Assembly: GCF_003286125.1 (NCBI RefSeq)
Contig: NZ_QMED01000018.1
Span: forward strand, 14,342-78,341
Direction: 5' to 3'
DNA from: Algibacillus agarilyticus
Lineage (GTDB): Bacteria > Pseudomonadota > Gammaproteobacteria > Enterobacterales > Alteromonadaceae
DNA: 64,000 nt
Under the pieces are notes generated by a model. The model was not told where the DNA came from, made no database searches, and saw only the letters and a program-made list of their open reading frames with translations. Shown in pieces: positions 46,971-57,068 of the stretch. Made by a program: the position numbers and the translations under genes. Each line of letters begins with the position of its first letter. Position 1 is the first letter of the stretch.

Positions 46971-47588
46971 ATGAGTCAAAAAGTTAAGCAAAAAGTTTCT
47001 GCCTTTATTGATGATCAAAAAGATGTATCTGACGTCGTTGATAATCTGAAACAAGACAAAGAACTAGCGTCGACCTATAGTCGTTACCATTTAATTGGTG
47101 ATGTTATGCGCAACGACGTGCCTGAGCATATCCAATTAAATCTAGCTGATGTGATAGCCGATGCTATTGAAAAAGAGCCGGTTGTACTTTCACCTAATGC
47201 TGCGTTTTCTGCTTCTGTGAGCGAAAAAAATACAGCGACAGAGCCCAAAACAACGACTAATAAAGTTGTTTCGTTTTTCAAACCCGTTATGCAGTATGGT
47301 ATAGCGGCTTCGTTTGCTGCGGCGATTGTTGTTGGCTTTCAAGCTGAGCAAGCTTCGGATGAAGCCGGTTTTGAGCCGGTTATTCATACTATGCCTTTAG
47401 CGACAGGGTTAGACCCAGTGAGTGCTGAAAGTTCACGTACGATAATTAATCCTTCAGCGATACAAGAGCAACAACGTCGTGTAAACTCTTATATACTTGA
47501 TCATTCTAAACAACTCAAAAGTAGACAATATGCGACCCCAGAGTCTAACGAGGCTGCACAAACTCAACCGTCTTCAGCTCAAGAATAA
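46971..47588 (+). CDS. rseA: Anti-sigma-E factor RseA
   Basis: RseA is a single-pass inner-membrane protein that holds sigma-E inactive until DegS and RseP cleave it. The 205 residues have the N-terminal sigma-binding domain (QKVKQKVSAFIDDQKD, SRYHLIGDVMRND), one transmembrane helix at about 102-118 (MQYGIAASFAAAIVVGF) and a periplasmic domain with RRVNSYILDHSKQL that would bind RseB. It follows rpoE after 16 bases. Confidence 0.94.
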   Translation: MSQKVKQKVSAFIDDQKDVSDVVDNLKQDKELASTYSRYHLIGDVMRNDVPEHIQLNLADVIADAIEKEPVVLSPNAAFSASVSEKNTATEPKTTTNKVVSFFKPVMQYGIAASFAAAIVVGFQAEQASDEAGFEPVIHTMPLATGLDPVSAESSRTIINPSAIQEQQRRVNSYILDHSKQLKSRQYATPESNEAAQTQPSSAQE

Positions 47589-47589
47589 A

Positions 47590-48690
47590 TTGTTATCTTT
47601 TTCACAATGCCTCACATTCGTGAGGCATTTATGTCTTACTTCCATTTTGTTTTTCACTCCTTATGTTATGGCTAATGAAGCTTTGCAATGGCTAGAACGA
47701 ATGCAAAATGCCGTGCAAACGTTAAATTATGACATTTCATTTGTCGTTGTTGAAGACAACAAAGTTCACCCTTGGCATTGGCTTCATGGGCGATACGCAC
47801 AAGCAAAAAGTGAGTTAGAGCATGATGTAACTAATGACTTAGGCAAGAGCTCAAATAATGACATGAGCGATGATTCTGCCCCAATCGAGCAAAATGCGTT
47901 AACCCATTCATATAGTAAAGAATACGGCTTACTCACATCGCTTAATGGTCCAACTCAACAAATTGTAAGGTTTAATAACACCATTACTTATTTGGGGTTT
48001 GACACAAACCCTTATAGTGTTAAAGCATCAATTGCGCATAGCCCATTGCCTGAATTATTACGTACAGACTTAAATCATGTGGCTAATAGTTATCAATTTA
48101 ATATGGTGGGTAAAAGCCGAGTTTCAGGCTTTAAAGCACAACTTATTCGAATTATTCCACCTGACCAGCAACGTTTTTCAACTTGGATTTGGCTGCATGA
48201 AGAAACTTTTTTGCCGTTGAAAAGCGCTATTGTTAGCCATAAAGGTGAAGTTTTACGTCAGTTGCAAGTAACCAGTTTTAATGTTTCACCACAACCTGAT
48301 CCGATTATTAAAGAGTTAGCATTAATGGACCAACCGGTTGAAACGGATGTAATAAAACCACAGCCAATGGATAATTTTACTTGGCAAATTAATTGGGTGC
48401 CTAAAGGATTTGTCCCCACCAAAATTGATAAGCATAAATTGCAAGGCAGTCATGATATGGTTGATTACATAATGCTGTCAGATGGTTTAGTTTGGTTTTC
48501 TATGTATATTCGTGATTTATCAAATACCAACCAGAATACGGTTTTAAATACCTATTTAACGTCGGGCGCAGAATCGTATTTAACTGAGTTGGTTGATGGC
48601 TTTGAAGTGACCGTTATTGGTTCTTTACCGATGGCTACAGCCAAAAAATTAGCTAAATCGGTGAGCAATAAATCGTTGAGTACTCACTAA
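47590..48690 (+). CDS. rseB: Sigma-E regulatory protein RseB
   Basis: RseB is the periplasmic protein that binds RseA and shields it from DegS until lipopolysaccharide signals release it. The protein has a signal sequence (LCLTSILFFTPYVMA) and the MucB/RseB fold, with NEALQWLERMQNAVQTLNYDISFV, HSYSKEYGLLTSLNGP and FMVYIRD-like VWFSMYIRDLSN near the C-terminus. The start is uncertain. TTG at 47590 lies directly after the rseA stop, GTG at 47620 would give a compact signal peptide but sits in a hairpin, and an ATG lies inside rseA at 47497. The low-complexity insert after HGRYAQAKSE is unusual. Confidence 0.9.
   Translation: MLSFSQCLTFVRHLCLTSILFFTPYVMANEALQWLERMQNAVQTLNYDISFVVVEDNKVHPWHWLHGRYAQAKSELEHDVTNDLGKSSNNDMSDDSAPIEQNALTHSYSKEYGLLTSLNGPTQQIVRFNNTITYLGFDTNPYSVKASIAHSPLPELLRTDLNHVANSYQFNMVGKSRVSGFKAQLIRIIPPDQQRFSTWIWLHEETFLPLKSAIVSHKGEVLRQLQVTSFNVSPQPDPIIKELALMDQPVETDVIKPQPMDNFTWQINWVPKGFVPTKIDKHKLQGSHDMVDYIMLSDGLVWFSMYIRDLSNTNQNTVLNTYLTSGAESYLTELVDGFEVTVIGSLPMATAKKLAKSVSNKSLSTH
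47608..47627 (+). promoter_or_regulatory. Perfect stem-loop at the rseB 5' end
   Basis: TGCCTCAC-ATTC-GTGAGGCA is an 8-bp stem with a 4-base loop, followed by TTTATGTCTT. It lies inside the first codons of rseB if translation starts at 47590, and over the start if GTG at 47620 is used. It could slow transcription or limit rseB translation relative to rseA. Confidence 0.5.
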
Positions 48691-48692
48691 TT

Positions 48693-49166
48693 ATGCTATA
48701 TGAAAAAGCGGTTTTTCTACGACGAATTGATGCTAAAACAGCCTTAATTGAAACACAAATAAAGACGAGTTGTAATGCTTGCCAGCATAACTCAGATTGC
48801 GGCACTGGCCTTATTGCTAAAACGTTAACCCCTAAAACCAATCAAGTGCCGGTATTATGTGTTGGTGAATTTGAGCAAGGTGATGTCGTCACGGTGCAAA
48901 TTGAAGAGCAAAATTTGTTAATTGCAGCTGCGGTTTTATATGGTTTACCATTAATGTGTATGATTGCTGTTATGTTAATTTGTGCTCAGATTGCATTTTT
49001 ACCTGAGCTGTTAACCATTGTTATTGGTTTTTTAGGTTTGGCATTTGGTTTTTATATCGCTAAACCTATCTCGCTTCGCTACAGTAAATTACCCCAAATA
49101 GTAGATGAACAGCTGATTACACCGTTTTTATGTGTAGAAACACCTCAAGATCGCGTTAATAAATAG
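48693..49166 (+). CDS. rseC: RseC-family membrane protein
   Basis: RseC is an inner-membrane protein linked to sigma-E signalling and to SoxR reduction. The 157 residues have the cysteine cluster CNACQHNSDCGTG (about 28-40) typical of the family and two transmembrane helices (about 70-92 and 96-118). It follows rseB after two bases and is the last gene of the sigma-E operon before lepA. Confidence 0.92.
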   Translation: MLYEKAVFLRRIDAKTALIETQIKTSCNACQHNSDCGTGLIAKTLTPKTNQVPVLCVGEFEQGDVVTVQIEEQNLLIAAAVLYGLPLMCMIAVMLICAQIAFLPELLTIVIGFLGLAFGFYIAKPISLRYSKLPQIVDEQLITPFLCVETPQDRVNK

Positions 49167-49243
49167 CGTCAAGCTTGATAATCCGTTAAAATCTGCCTCT
49201 TGAAATTTTTCAATTATATTTTTATCAGCGGTACCTGCTTAAT

Positions 49244-51049
49244 ATGAAACACGAAAACATTCGCAACTTTTCCATTATTGCCCACATTGATCACGGTAAA
49301 TCAACCTTATCAGATCGACTCATCCAACATTGTGGCGGTTTGACCCCACGCGAAATGGAAGCTCAAGTTCTAGATTCAATGGATTTAGAACGCGAACGTG
49401 GCATTACCATTAAAGCGCAAAGTGTAACCCTAAATTATGATGCAAAAAATGGTGAGCGTTACCAACTCAATTTTATTGATACCCCTGGGCATGTTGATTT
49501 CAGTTATGAAGTTTCACGCTCATTAGCCGCTTGTGAAGGTGCTCTGCTGGTTGTTGATGCCGCGCAAGGCGTTGAAGCTCAAACGCTAGCTAATTGCTAT
49601 ACGGCAATTGAAATGGAATTGGAAGTTGAACCCATTCTAAATAAAATTGATTTACCGCAAGCAGACCCTGATCGAGTTGCTGAAGAGATCGAAGATATTA
49701 TCGGTATTGATGCGACTGAAGCGGTACATTGCTCTGCTAAAACCGGTATCGGTATTGAAGACGTTTTAGAAGCGATTGTTAAAAAAATTCCTTGCCCAGA
49801 AGGCGATTATGATGCGCCATTACAAGCGTTAATTATTGATTCGTGGTTTGATAATTACCAAGGTGTTGTATCGTTAGTGCGTGTTAAACATGGTGTTTTA
49901 CGCAAAGGCGACAAAATGAAGATGATGTCGACAGGACAAGTGCATATTGTTGATAAAGTCGGTATTTTTACACCTAAGCAAACCGATACTGGCGTGATAA
50001 AAGCGGGCGAAGTTGGATTTGTTATATCAGGTATTAAAGATATACAAGGCGCACCGGTCGGTGACACGATGACACTTGCGAGTCGTCCTGCTGATGAGCA
50101 ATTACCGGGTTTTAAACGTGTTAAACCTCAAGTTTATGCCGGTATATTCCCTGTTTCGAGCGATGATTATGAAGATTTTCGTGATGCGCTCGCGAAGTTA
50201 AGCTTAAATGATGCTTCTCTTTTTTATGAGCCAGAATCATCAACAGCGCTTGGTTTTGGTTTCCGTTGTGGCTTTTTAGGTATGCTGCACATGGAGATCA
50301 TTCAGGAGCGTTTAGAGCGTGAATATGATCTTGATCTAATCACGACGGCACCTACGGTTGTTTATAAAGTTGAAACAACAAAAGGTGAAGAATTATTAGT
50401 TGATAACCCTTCTAGTTTGCCTGCCGTTAATGACATTGAGCAAATATACGAGCCTATTGTTGAGGCTAATATATTAGTACCACAAGAGTATTTGGGTAAT
50501 GTTATTACCTTGTGTATTGAAAAGCGTGGTGTGCAAACAAAAATGAGCTACCACGGCAATCAAGTTGCGGTGACTTATGAGCTCCCCATGGCTGAGGTTG
50601 TGCTTGATTTCTTTGATAAATTAAAATCAACAAGCCGCGGTTATGCCTCGCTTGATTATAACTTTGTGCGTTTTTCTGCTGCGGATATGGTGCGAGTCGA
50701 TATCTTAATTAACACTGAGCGTGTTGATGCATTAGCACTCATTACGCATAGAGACAACTCTCAAACGCGTGGCCGGGAGCTTGCGGAAGCATTGCGAACA
50801 TTAATTCCTCGTCAGATGTTTGATATTGCTATTCAAGCGGTTATTGGTGGTCATGTTATTGCCCGTACTACGGTTAAGCAATTACGTAAAAACGTGATCG
50901 CAAAATGTTATGGCGGTGATATCAGCCGTAAGAAAAAATTATTACAGAAACAAAAAGATGGTAAAAAACGTATGAAGCAACTCGGTAATGTTGAAGTACC
51001 GCAGGAAGCTTTTCTTGCCGTTTTAAAAGTAGGTAGTGGCAATAAATAG
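49244..51049 (+). CDS. lepA: Elongation factor 4 (LepA)
   Basis: LepA is a ribosome-dependent GTPase related to EF-G. The 601 residues have G1 [10 protein letters not shown]3 DTPGHVDF, G4 NKID, and the LepA-specific C-terminal domain with [46 protein letters not shown] and [11 protein letters not shown]. It heads lepA-lepB-rnc-era-recO-pdxJ-acpS, an order conserved in gammaproteobacteria. No strong Shine-Dalgarno is visible. Confidence 0.98.
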   Translation: MKHENIRNFSIIAHIDHGKSTLSDRLIQHCGGLTPREMEAQVLDSMDLERERGITIKAQSVTLNYDAKNGERYQLNFIDTPGHVDFSYEVSRSLAACEGALLVVDAAQGVEAQTLANCYTAIEMELEVEPILNKIDLPQADPDRVAEEIEDIIGIDATEAVHCSAKTGIGIEDVLEAIVKKIPCPEGDYDAPLQALIIDSWFDNYQGVVSLVRVKHGVLRKGDKMKMMSTGQVHIVDKVGIFTPKQTDTGVIKAGEVGFVISGIKDIQGAPVGDTMTLASRPADEQLPGFKRVKPQVYAGIFPVSSDDYEDFRDALAKLSLNDASLFYEPESSTALGFGFRCGFLGMLHMEIIQERLEREYDLDLITTAPTVVYKVETTKGEELLVDNPSSLPAVNDIEQIYEPIVEANILVPQEYLGNVITLCIEKRGVQTKMSYHGNQVAVTYELPMAEVVLDFFDKLKSTSRGYASLDYNFVRFSAADMVRVDILINTERVDALALITHRDNSQTRGRELAEALRTLIPRQMFDIAIQAVIGGHVIARTTVKQLRKNVIAKCYGGDISRKKKLLQKQKDGKKRMKQLGNVEVPQEAFLAVLKVGSGNK

Positions 51050-51069
51050 TAAGTTATAAGGAATTCAAT

Positions 51070-51996
51070 ATGGCAGGTTATTTTTCAATTTTTTTGTTTA
51101 TAGCAACGATAGTAACGGGGATCGTTTGGGCATTCGATAAATATTTATGGGCGCCTAAGCGTAAGCAAGTACTTGCAGATGTTGAAGCTAAAGCAGGCGG
51201 TGTATTGCCTAGCGAGATGGCTGACAAAATTAACCCGCAAAACGGCTTAACCGAATTCGCTAAAGAAATTTTTCCTGTCGTGGCATTTGTGTTTGTATTG
51301 CGTTCGTTTTTATATGAACCTTTTCAAATTCCTTCAGGTTCAATGATGCCGACTTTATTAGTGGGTGATTTTATTTTGGTTGAGAAATTTACATACGGTT
51401 TAAAAAACCCGGTTGATGCTTCTAACTTAGTTGAATTTGATGGCCCTGAACGTGGTGATATTGCGGTTTTTAAATACCCTGAAGATACACGTATTGACTA
51501 TATCAAGCGTGTTGTAGGGTTACCGGGTGATCGTATTATTTATCGTAATAAGCAGCTTTATATTTTGCCTAAATGTGGTGAAGGACAAACGTGTTCTAAA
51601 AATTATGAGCAAATAACGAATGATCCAGTAGAAGCAGAGCAAGTTTTTTCTATCGGTTCTTGGCGTTTAGAAGAGTTTCAAGCTGATTTACTTGGCGTTA
51701 AAAAACATAACTTGTTAGTTAACCCAATGGCTTCTGATAATGTGATGTCATATTACAAACAAGCCTCTACGCAATTTGATGAATGGGTTGTGCCTGAGAA
51801 CAACTATTTTGTTATGGGTGATAATCGTGATAACTCTCAAGATAGCCGTTATTGGGGATTTGTGCCTCGTGAGAATTTAGTGGGTGAAGCCGTTGCTATT
51901 TGGATGAGTTTTGAATTTGAGCGTTCAGCAGACGACTTTATACCGCAATTTATTCCAAGTGGAGTACGTTTTTCTAGAATTGGTGGGATAGACTAA
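51070..51996 (+). CDS. lepB: Signal peptidase I (LepB)
   Basis: LepB cleaves Sec and Tat signal peptides on the periplasmic face of the inner membrane by a Ser/Lys dyad. The 308 residues have two N-terminal membrane helices (about 3-21 and 66-80), the catalytic Ser91 in PSGSMMPTL, Lys146 in DYIKRVVGLPGD, and the conserved MGDNRDNSQDSRYWGFV. AAGGA lies eight bases before the ATG. It follows lepA by 20 bases; rnc starts immediately after its stop. Confidence 0.97.
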   Translation: MAGYFSIFLFIATIVTGIVWAFDKYLWAPKRKQVLADVEAKAGGVLPSEMADKINPQNGLTEFAKEIFPVVAFVFVLRSFLYEPFQIPSGSMMPTLLVGDFILVEKFTYGLKNPVDASNLVEFDGPERGDIAVFKYPEDTRIDYIKRVVGLPGDRIIYRNKQLYILPKCGEGQTCSKNYEQITNDPVEAEQVFSIGSWRLEEFQADLLGVKKHNLLVNPMASDNVMSYYKQASTQFDEWVVPENNYFVMGDNRDNSQDSRYWGFVPRENLVGEAVAIWMSFEFERSADDFIPQFIPSGVRFSRIGGID

Positions 51997-52686
51997 ATGT
52001 TGTTAAGAACCAAATCGTATGATCCTTTACAGAAAGTAATTGATTATCAGTTCAATAACATTGAGTTATTAGCTCAAGCATTGACACATCGCAGTGCCAA
52101 AGGTTCGCATAACGAACGCTTAGAATATTTAGGTGATTCTATTTTAAGTTTTGTTATTGCTGATGCGCTATACCGTAAGTTTCCAACGTGTGCTGAAGGT
52201 GATTTGAGCCGGATGCGCTCAACTTTAGTGCGAGGCGAAACGTTAACTAAAATGGCCAGTGATTTTTCAATTGGCGAGTATTTGGTGTTAGGTCCGGGTG
52301 AAATGAAATCGGGTGGTCATCGTCGTTCTTCTACCTTAGAAGATGCAATTGAAGCAATCATCGGTGCTATTTATCTTGATTCAAACTTAATGACGACGCA
52401 GCAAATTATATTGCAGTGGTATAAAGTTCAATTGGATGAAATAAAACCAGGCCAGTCTCAAAAAGACAGCAAGACACGTTTACAAGAATGGTTACAACAC
52501 CGTAAACACCCTTTACCTGATTACAATGTAGATAACATCAGTGGCAAAGAACACAATCAAACGTTTACTGTTTCTTGTGTTGTTGAAGCCTTAAATGAAA
52601 CATATGTGGGTACAGGGACGAGCCGCCGTAAAGCTGAACAAAATGCTGCCCGTAAGGCGCTGGAAACATTATTAAATGACAAATAA
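51997..52686 (+). CDS. rnc: Ribonuclease III
   Basis: RNase III cleaves double-stranded RNA in rRNA processing and mRNA control. The 229 residues have the nuclease signature [11 protein letters not shown] (40-50), [15 protein letters not shown] with the second acidic cluster, and a C-terminal dsRNA-binding domain ([18 protein letters not shown] to the end). The ATG directly abuts the lepB stop. era begins 11 bases before its stop codon, so all are coupled. Confidence 0.97.
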   Translation: MLLRTKSYDPLQKVIDYQFNNIELLAQALTHRSAKGSHNERLEYLGDSILSFVIADALYRKFPTCAEGDLSRMRSTLVRGETLTKMASDFSIGEYLVLGPGEMKSGGHRRSSTLEDAIEAIIGAIYLDSNLMTTQQIILQWYKVQLDEIKPGQSQKDSKTRLQEWLQHRKHPLPDYNVDNISGKEHNQTFTVSCVVEALNETYVGTGTSRRKAEQNAARKALETLLNDK

Positions 52687-53575
52687 ACAATATGCCGGTT
52701 TGGTTGCGATCGTGGGTCGTCCAAATGTTGGTAAATCAACTTTATTGAACCAAATTATTGGTCAAAAAGTCAGTATTACTTCACGCAAACCACAAACAAC
52801 CCGACATCGTATTGTGGGTATTCATACTGAAGGTGATCATCAAGTCGTATTTGTTGATACGCCGGGCTTGCACTCTGAAGAAAAACGCGCAATTAACCGT
52901 TTAATGAATCGAGCAGCGAGCTCTTCTTTAGATGAGGTTGAACTCGTTTTATTTTTAGTTGAAGGTGATCGTTGGGAAAGTGACGATGACATGGTATTGA
53001 ATAAAATTAAACAATCGGGTTTACCTTGTGTTTTAGTTTTAAATAAAGTGGACTTAGTTAAAGAAAAAGAAGTTTTATTTCCGCATTTAGAATCTTTAGC
53101 TAAAAAGCATGACTTCGTTGATATTATCCCTATTTCAGCAACCAAAGATGATCAAGCTGTTCGTGTATTACAGTTGGTGAAAAACCGCCTGAAAGCATGT
53201 GAATTCTTTTTTCCTGAAGATTACTTTACTGACCGAAGCACGCGTTTTATGGTTGGTGAAATCATTCGTGAAAAATTAATTCGTAATACGGGTGATGAAC
53301 TACCTTATGACGTGACGGTTGAAATCGAACGCTTCGAGTATGGTGATAATGGCGTGTGTTATATCAATGGCTTGTTATTGATTGAACGCAGCAGTCAAAA
53401 AGCTATTATCATTGGTAAAAAAGGCGAGCGTTTAAAAACAATTGGTCGCGATGCACGTAAAGATATTGAGCACTTAATCGATAATAAAGTACATTTAGAG
53501 CTGTGGGTTAAAGTTAAATCAGGCTGGGCTGATGACGAACGTGCATTGCGTAGTTTAGGTTACGGCTGCAACTAA
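52676..53575 (+). CDS. era: GTPase Era
   Basis: Era is an essential GTPase that binds the 3' end of 16S rRNA and helps 30S maturation. The 299 residues have G1 GRPNVGKST (14-22), G2 with [14 protein letters not shown]3 DTPGLH, G4 NKVD, and a C-terminal KH domain with [21 protein letters not shown]. Its start lies inside rnc (11-base overlap). recO follows after 20 bases. Confidence 0.98.
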   Translation: MTNKQYAGLVAIVGRPNVGKSTLLNQIIGQKVSITSRKPQTTRHRIVGIHTEGDHQVVFVDTPGLHSEEKRAINRLMNRAASSSLDEVELVLFLVEGDRWESDDDMVLNKIKQSGLPCVLVLNKVDLVKEKEVLFPHLESLAKKHDFVDIIPISATKDDQAVRVLQLVKNRLKACEFFFPEDYFTDRSTRFMVGEIIREKLIRNTGDELPYDVTVEIERFEYGDNGVCYINGLLLIERSSQKAIIIGKKGERLKTIGRDARKDIEHLIDNKVHLELWVKVKSGWADDERALRSLGYGCN

Positions 53576-53595
53576 ATTATACCCAAGGTTAATTG

Positions 53596-54294
53596 ATGGC
53601 AGAGCAAAATGTATTTCAAATGGCTTTTGTTCTGCATGTTAAGCCTTTTCGAGAATCCAGTCTTATTTGTGATTTACTGACTCAGTTTGATGGCCGAGTT
53701 AGTGTCATGGCTTATAAGCAAAAATTCACTAATCCCTATCAAGTTTTTACCCCTTTAGTTGTCAAACTCAAACCCGGGCAGGGTGACCTGTATTTTATTG
53801 ATAAACTTGATCATGTTGGTAATACACTACCGTTAAAAACGTCACGTTTGTACAGCGCTTATTATGTTAATGAGTTAATTGTAAAGTTGCTCTCTCGAAT
53901 TAATGACAGTGAGTATTTTTTCGAGCGTTATACCCAAACAATAAATGATTTAGCCGGTACAAGCGATATTGAACCGTGTTTACGGCAATTTGAAATGACG
54001 TTATTAGATGAGATGGGCGTGTGGCCTGATTTAACCTCTGAAACTGAAAATGGTCATGGTGTTCAAGACGAAGCCACCTATCATGTCAACCCTGAACTTG
54101 GAGTGATGCCCGCTTGGGATAAACATGTTAAGGCGTACACTGGACGCACTTTAAAAGCCATTCAAGGGGCTGATTGGCATGATAAAACAACATTACAAAC
54201 AGCAAAATTATTATTACGCGAGTTGATTAACTTTCACCTCGGCGGACAAATATTAAAAAGTCGACAGTTCTTTAAATCGATGAATAAGTATTAA
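53596..54294 (+). CDS. recO: DNA repair protein RecO
   Basis: RecO works with RecR to load RecA onto SSB-coated DNA. The 232 residues begin AEQNVFQMAFVLHVKPFRESSL, the N-terminal OB fold, followed by a helical domain ending HLGGQILKSRQF. I start at the ATG at 53596, seven bases after AAGG, rather than the TTG one codon upstream. Zinc-binding cysteines found in some RecO proteins are absent, as in E. coli. Confidence 0.93.
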   Translation: MAEQNVFQMAFVLHVKPFRESSLICDLLTQFDGRVSVMAYKQKFTNPYQVFTPLVVKLKPGQGDLYFIDKLDHVGNTLPLKTSRLYSAYYVNELIVKLLSRINDSEYFFERYTQTINDLAGTSDIEPCLRQFEMTLLDEMGVWPDLTSETENGHGVQDEATYHVNPELGVMPAWDKHVKAYTGRTLKAIQGADWHDKTTLQTAKLLLRELINFHLGGQILKSRQFFKSMNKY

Positions 54295-54337
54295 AAGAAC
54301 CCACTATTAAATTGGAAAAATGATATTAGGATTAACT

Positions 54338-55069
54338 ATGAAAGATATCTTATTAGGTGTAAATATTGATCACATCGCAACGTTACGCAATGCTCGTGGC
54401 ACGCATTACCCTGATCCCGTTCATGCGGCTTCGGTAGCTGAGCATGCAGGGGCCGATGGTATTACGGTACATTTACGTGAAGACCGACGACATATTAAAG
54501 ATCGTGACGTACGCCTATTAAGTGAAACGTTGGCCACAAGAATGAATTTAGAAATGGCTGTCACCGAAGAAATGTTAACCATCGCAGAAGGCATTAAGCC
54601 TGTTTTTTGTTGTTTAGTCCCTGAAAAGCGCGAAGAGTTAACCACCGAAGGCGGATTAGATATTGTTGGCCAGCTGGATAAAATCACGCAAGCGGTAACA
54701 AGGTTAATGGCTGTCGGCACCCAAGTTTCTTTATTCATTGATGCTGATAAAGCACAAATTGATGCTTCAAAAGCATCGGGTGCAACGTATATTGAAATTC
54801 ATACGGGTCAATACGCCGATGCTGAAACTGAAGCTGAAGCTGAAAAAGAACTAGCGCGTATTACCGCTGGTGTGGAATATGCCGCTTCTATTGGCTTAAA
54901 AGTGAATGCGGGTCATGGTTTGCATTATCATAATGTTAAGCCGATCGCAGCGATCCCTGATATTATCGAATTGAATATTGGGCATGCGATTATTGCCCGA
55001 GCTGCAATCGACGGTTTGGCTAATGCGGTTGCCGATATGAAACGCTTAATGCTCGAAGCCCGCGCTTAA
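54338..55069 (+). CDS. pdxJ: Pyridoxine 5'-phosphate synthase
   Basis: PdxJ condenses 1-deoxyxylulose 5-phosphate with aminoacetone phosphate to form pyridoxine 5'-phosphate. The 243 residues start [20 protein letters not shown], with [17 protein letters not shown] and [17 protein letters not shown], which carry the catalytic Glu/His residues and phosphate loop of the TIM barrel. The ATG at 54338 has AGGA six bases upstream and matches the family start; the frame opens at 54320. acpS follows. Confidence 0.97.
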   Translation: MKDILLGVNIDHIATLRNARGTHYPDPVHAASVAEHAGADGITVHLREDRRHIKDRDVRLLSETLATRMNLEMAVTEEMLTIAEGIKPVFCCLVPEKREELTTEGGLDIVGQLDKITQAVTRLMAVGTQVSLFIDADKAQIDASKASGATYIEIHTGQYADAETEAEAEKELARITAGVEYAASIGLKVNAGHGLHYHNVKPIAAIPDIIELNIGHAIIARAAIDGLANAVADMKRLMLEARA

Positions 55070-55099
55070 TTTACTAGGTTAAATAAAAAGAGGGGATAT

Positions 55100-55477
55100 A
55101 TGGCTATTTTGGGGTTAGGAACTGATATTGCGGAAATATCGCGCTTTGAAAATAAACAATTAACACGATTAGCCCAACGTGTATTAACACCTAATGAGCT
55201 TACTGCTTTTGATTGCCATCATTCCCCCCATCGCTTTTTAGCAAAACGTTTTGCTGCAAAAGAAGCTGCGAGTAAAGCATTGGGTACAGGGATCGCGCAA
55301 GGGGTTACGTTTCAACATTTTGAAATTTCTAATTTAGCGTCTGGTAAACCTGTTTTGCAAGTTTCGGGCGCTGCGCAAGCGATCGCCGAATCGATGGCAC
55401 AAAGCACTGTGCATTGGCATCTCTCTATTAGTGATGAAAAAAATTATACCGTAGCAACGGTTATAATTGAGTCATAA
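55100..55477 (+). CDS. acpS: Holo-[acyl-carrier-protein] synthase
   Basis: AcpS transfers 4'-phosphopantetheine from CoA to apo-ACP. The 125 residues contain the two conserved motifs GLGTDIAEISRF (Mg-binding Asp) and RFAAKEAASKALGTGIAQGV (Glu and Lys). GAGG lies before the ATG. It is the last gene of the long lepA operon; a hairpin with a T-run follows at 55487. Confidence 0.96.
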   Translation: MAILGLGTDIAEISRFENKQLTRLAQRVLTPNELTAFDCHHSPHRFLAKRFAAKEAASKALGTGIAQGVTFQHFEISNLASGKPVLQVSGAAQAIAESMAQSTVHWHLSISDEKNYTVATVIIES

Positions 55478-55486
55478 ATTTCTTAT

Positions 55487-55522
55487 GGTAAGCTAATTAC
55501 ACCCTAAATTAGCTTGCCTTTT
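55487..55522 (+). terminator. Terminator-like hairpin between acpS and pepD
   Basis: GGTAAGCTAATT and AATTAGCTTGCC pair over 12 bases with one G-T contact, around an 8-base loop, followed by TTTT. It ends four bases before the pepD ATG, so it probably terminates the upstream operon and may also limit ribosome access to pepD. Confidence 0.7.
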
Positions 55523-55525
55523 ACC

Positions 55526-57040
55526 ATGTCTGCAACATTACATTCGGTTCAACTTAATAACCTTTATCCTCAGCCTCTCTGGCAATGGTTTAATCAAATT
55601 TGTGCAATTCCTCATCCTTCAAAACATGAAGCTGAACTTAAAGCCTTTATTCAAGCTTGGGCTGATAAACAAGGTATTGAATGCATCGAAGATAAGATTG
55701 GTAATTTAATCTTACGTAAGCCTGCCACTGCGGGCATGGCAGACCGCAAGCCAGTGGTTATTCAAGCGCACCTTGATATGGTGCCGCAAGCCAATCGTGA
55801 TACGCAGCATGATTTTACACAAGACCCTATTCGACCTTACCTCATTGAAGAAACAGAAGCGGGTATCACTGAACAATGGGTTACGGCTACCGGCACAACG
55901 CTAGGTTCTGATAATGGGATCGGTATGGCGTCTGCGTTAGCTGTATTGGGGGCAGAAGATATTGCTCACCCGGCACTTGAGGTGTTGTTAACAGTTGATG
56001 AGGAGGCGGGCATGACGGGCGCATTTGGGTTAGCGCCGGGATTACTGAACGCTGAAATTTTAATTAATACCGACTCAGAACAAGAAGGTGAAATTTATAT
56101 GGGCTGTGCTGGTGGTGTCGATGCTGAGTTTGTGTTTGATACTCAGCAAACGCCATTGCAATCACCTCATGATAAATACACGGTTAAATTAACGATAGCC
56201 GGTTTAAAAGGTGGACATTCAGGATGCAATATTGAGTTGGGACGAGCCAATGCGATTAAATTGTTGGCGCAATTTTGTACACTTTATCAAGATGAATTAG
56301 CGTTTGATATTGTGAGTGTGCAAGGTGGCACGCTACGCAATGCCATTCCACGTGAAAGTGAATTGGTTTTTGTTTTGGATCATTGTCATATTAAAGCGTT
56401 GGATAAATGTGTTGAGGCATTTAAGCAAAACATTAAAAAAACATATCAATTTTCGGATCCTAATATTTCTATTTCATATGAAGAGCAAAGCAATCCTTCA
56501 GCTGTTTTTGCTAAAACAGCGCAATATAAATTAATTGCTTTTTTGCAAGCGTGTCCAAATGGTGTAATGCGGATGAGTGATGAAATAAAGGGTGTAGTTG
56601 AAAGCTCAACTAATATGGGCGTTTTAACTTGCAATGAAAATAGTGTTAGCTTACTTTGCTTGATCCGGTCTTTGGATGATATTGGGCGCTTAGATATTCA
56701 AAATATGCATGCCGCTTTAGCTAAACTTGCCAACATTGATGCGGTTTTTTCAGGGGCTTATCCAGGCTGGAAGCCAGATAATAGCTCAGAGATCATGGCT
56801 GTTGTTCGAGATGTTTATGAAGATCTCTATCAGCGAAAGCCTGAAATAATGGTCATCCATGCGGGCCTAGAGTGTGGCTTGTTTAAAGCACCATATCCAG
56901 AATTAGATATGGTCTCAATTGGTCCAACTATTCGCTACCCGCATTCACCGGATGAAAAAGTGAATGTACGCACCGTTGGGCTTTATTGGCAATTGTTATT
57001 AGCTTTGCTCAGTAACATTCCATTGCGTGATCAGGTTTAA
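55526..57040 (+). CDS. pepD: Aminoacyl-histidine dipeptidase (PepD)
   Basis: PepD is an M20 dinuclear-zinc dipeptidase that cleaves Xaa-His (carnosine-like) dipeptides. The 504 residues have IQAHLDMVPQAN, GSDNGIGMA, VDEEAGMTGAFGL, NTDSEQEGEIYMGCAGG and VIHAGLECGLF, which hold the metal ligands and the catalytic Glu, with the dimerisation lid in the middle. The ATG at 55526 fits the N-terminus (LHSVQLNNLYPQPLWQWF); the frame opens at a TTG at 55514. No Shine-Dalgarno is visible, and a hairpin abuts the start. Confidence 0.95.
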   Translation: MSATLHSVQLNNLYPQPLWQWFNQICAIPHPSKHEAELKAFIQAWADKQGIECIEDKIGNLILRKPATAGMADRKPVVIQAHLDMVPQANRDTQHDFTQDPIRPYLIEETEAGITEQWVTATGTTLGSDNGIGMASALAVLGAEDIAHPALEVLLTVDEEAGMTGAFGLAPGLLNAEILINTDSEQEGEIYMGCAGGVDAEFVFDTQQTPLQSPHDKYTVKLTIAGLKGGHSGCNIELGRANAIKLLAQFCTLYQDELAFDIVSVQGGTLRNAIPRESELVFVLDHCHIKALDKCVEAFKQNIKKTYQFSDPNISISYEEQSNPSAVFAKTAQYKLIAFLQACPNGVMRMSDEIKGVVESSTNMGVLTCNENSVSLLCLIRSLDDIGRLDIQNMHAALAKLANIDAVFSGAYPGWKPDNSSEIMAVVRDVYEDLYQRKPEIMVIHAGLECGLFKAPYPELDMVSIGPTIRYPHSPDEKVNVRTVGLYWQLLLALLSNIPLRDQV

Positions 57041-57046
57041 GTTAAA

Positions 57047-57068
57047 CCAAGGTTTATCTTAACCTTGG
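57047..57068. terminator. Hairpin between convergent pepD and tcdA
   Basis: CCAAGGTT and AACCTTGG pair around TATCTT, flanked by AAA and TTATTTT. The right arm overlaps the tcdA stop codon. It probably ends both transcripts. Confidence 0.5.
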
